From Mantis religiosa (taxonomy: Eukaryota; Arthropoda; Insecta; Mantodea; Mantidae): a DNA stretch of 64,000 nt. Shown here in pieces: positions 63,001 to 64,000 of the stretch. Under the pieces are notes generated by a model. That model did no database searches, had not been told where the DNA came from, and was given only the letters and a program-made list of their open reading frames with translations. The DNA is taken from positions 856,501 to 920,500 of the forward strand of contig JAUKNK010000152.1 in NCBI GenBank assembly GCA_030765055.1, written 5' to 3'. The translations under genes were made by a program, and so were the position numbers. Within the stretch, counting starts at the first letter, position 1. Each line of letters starts with the position of its first letter.

Positions 63001-64000
63001 ACTTGTCTGTGAATGATCCCCCCTTGCGTTAATGTACAAATAAAAGAGGATTATCCAGTACCCTCCACAGACTTGTCTGTGAGTGATCCCCCCTTGCGTG
63101 GAAGTACAAACACAAGAGGAATATCCAGTACCCTCCACAGACTTGTCTGTGAATGATCCCCCCTTGCGTTAAAGTGCCAATAAAGGAGGAATATCCAGTA
63201 CCCTCCACAGACCCTCCGTGAATGATCCCCCCTTCGTGAAGGTACAAATAAAATGAGGAATATCCATTACCCTCCACAGACTTGTCTGTGAATGATCCCC
63301 GCTTGCGTTAAAGTACACATAAAAAGGAATATCCAGTACCCTCCACAGACTTTTCTGTGAATGATCCCCCCTTGCGTTACAGTACAAGTAAAAGGGGAAC
63401 ATCCAGTACCCTCAACAGACTTGTCTGGGAATGATACCCCTTGCGTTAAAGTACAAATAAAAGAATAATATCCAGTACCTTACGATGGCTTGTCTGTGAA
63501 TGATCCCCCCTTGCGTTAAGGTATATATAAAAGAGGAATATCCAGTACCCTCCACAGACTTGACTGTGAATGATCCCCCCTTGCCTTAAAGTACAAATAA
63601 GAGAATAATAACCAGTACCCTCCAGAGAATTGTCAGTGAATGATCCATCCTTGCGTTAAAGTACAAATAAAAGAGGATTATCCATAACCCTCCACAGACT
63701 TGTCTGTGAATGATTCCCCCCTTGCGTTAAAGTACAAATAAAAGAGGAATATCCAGTACCCACCACAGACTTGTCTGTGAATGATCCCCCCTTGCATTAA
63801 GTTACAAATAAATGAGGAATATCCAGCACCCTGCGCAGACTTGTCTGTGAATGATCCCCCCTTGCGTTAAAGTACAAATAAAAGAGGAATATACAGTAGT
63901 CTCCACAGACTTGTCTGTGAATAATTCCCCCCTTGCGTTAAAGTACAATTAAAAGAGGAATATCCAGTACCCTCCGCAGACTTGTCCGTGAATGATTCCC
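60081..64000. repeat. Partial third copy of the 6.15-kb unit, cut by the window end
   Basis: From about 60,081 the order matches 54,280 onward at an offset of 5,803-5,806, and 48,126 onward in copy 1. The first part of the unit is replaced by the 58,665-60,080 segment. Copy-specific changes include a missing monomer near 63,705 (present at about 57,910-57,980), GTACAAGTAAAAGGGG near 61,779 where the others have GTACAAAAAGGGG, six T at the dyad near 62,302, and an intact CCCTCCGCAG near 63,970 where copies 1 and 2 read CCCCCGCAG. Confidence 0.87.

Larger units (their letters stand above)
1..64000. repeat. 70/71-bp head-to-tail satellite array filling the window
   Basis: Every stretch I read is a copy of one 70-bp unit. 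The landmarks GAATATCCAGTACCCTCC, CACAGACTTGTCTGTG, TTGCGTTAAAGTAC and AAATAAAAGAGG recur in the same order about every 70 bases, from the first line to the last. Units with GATT before the C-run are 71 bp; those with GATC are 70 bp. Further length classes lack 4 bp in the A-rich tract (GTACAAAAAAGAGG). Three recurring subtypes differ just before ATCC: GAGGAATATCC, GAGGATTATCC and GAATAATATCC. No inverted monomers were seen. Consensus GC is 43%. Two monomers span 140 bp, close to a nucleosome core, which fits heterochromatic satellites but proves nothing here. The family is not one I recognise, and the host species cannot be named from it. Confidence 0.99.

Noticed and set aside
1..64000. CRISPR array, because of a regularly spaced short palindromic repeat
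   Set aside because: The whole 70-bp unit is conserved, including the parts that would be spacers. There are no unique spacers, no leader and no cas genes.
1..64000. Telomeric repeat or interstitial telomere
   Set aside because: CCCTCC-like strings recall telomeric C-strands, but no TTAGGG, TTAGG or TTTAGGG tandem runs were seen on either strand.

Overview
The whole 64 kb window is one tandem satellite DNA array. A monomer of 70 bp (71 bp in a common length variant) repeats head to tail about 910 times, always in the same orientation. The only clearly foreign sequence I found is a 53-bp insert at 43,251-43,303. I see no credible protein-coding gene, tRNA, rRNA, CRISPR array or bacterial operon. 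The setting is therefore almost certainly eukaryotic heterochromatin (centromeric, pericentromeric, subtelomeric or sex-chromosome type). The sequence alone does not name the species. One weak hint, a SINE-tail-like motif, would fit a mollusc or another invertebrate, but that comes from memory and is not a result.

Monomer anatomy (position 1 = first A of AATAAAAGAG): an A-rich tract with AATAAA at 1-6; GAATATCC at 11-18; a GTAC at 20-23; a dyad CACAGACTTGTCTGTG at 28-43 with two perfect 7-bp arms around TT; a C-run at 50-55; one CpG at 59-60; and a second GTAC at 66-69. Consensus composition is 23 A, 17 T, 12 G and 18 C, i.e. 43% GC.

Above the monomer level the array is a mosaic of higher-order repeats (HORs). 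A left domain (1-41,185) contains a 3,365-bp tandem pair (about 3,875-10,604), a 4.35/4.49-kb pair (about 13,271-22,104), a 3.79-kb pair (about 19,922-27,510), a 2.52/2.66-kb pair (about 26,877-31,802) and later re-used segments at 31.8-41.2 kb. A right domain (41,186-64,000) is built from other monomer variants. It contains a 6,154-bp tandem pair (46,357-58,664) and a partial, rearranged third copy to the end of the window. The domains meet at 41,185/41,186 in a monomer lacking 14 bp.

Block lengths are whole numbers of monomers within a few bases, as unequal exchange in register would produce. Nested duplications allow some events to be ordered in time. The most interesting signals are the conserved dyad, including a monomer lineage in which both arms changed in a compensatory way, the concentration of small indels and block junctions at the dyad centre, and the single insert with 10-bp flanking direct repeats. 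Block boundaries were found by reading and by constant coordinate offsets, so they are good to roughly one monomer unless given as exact.
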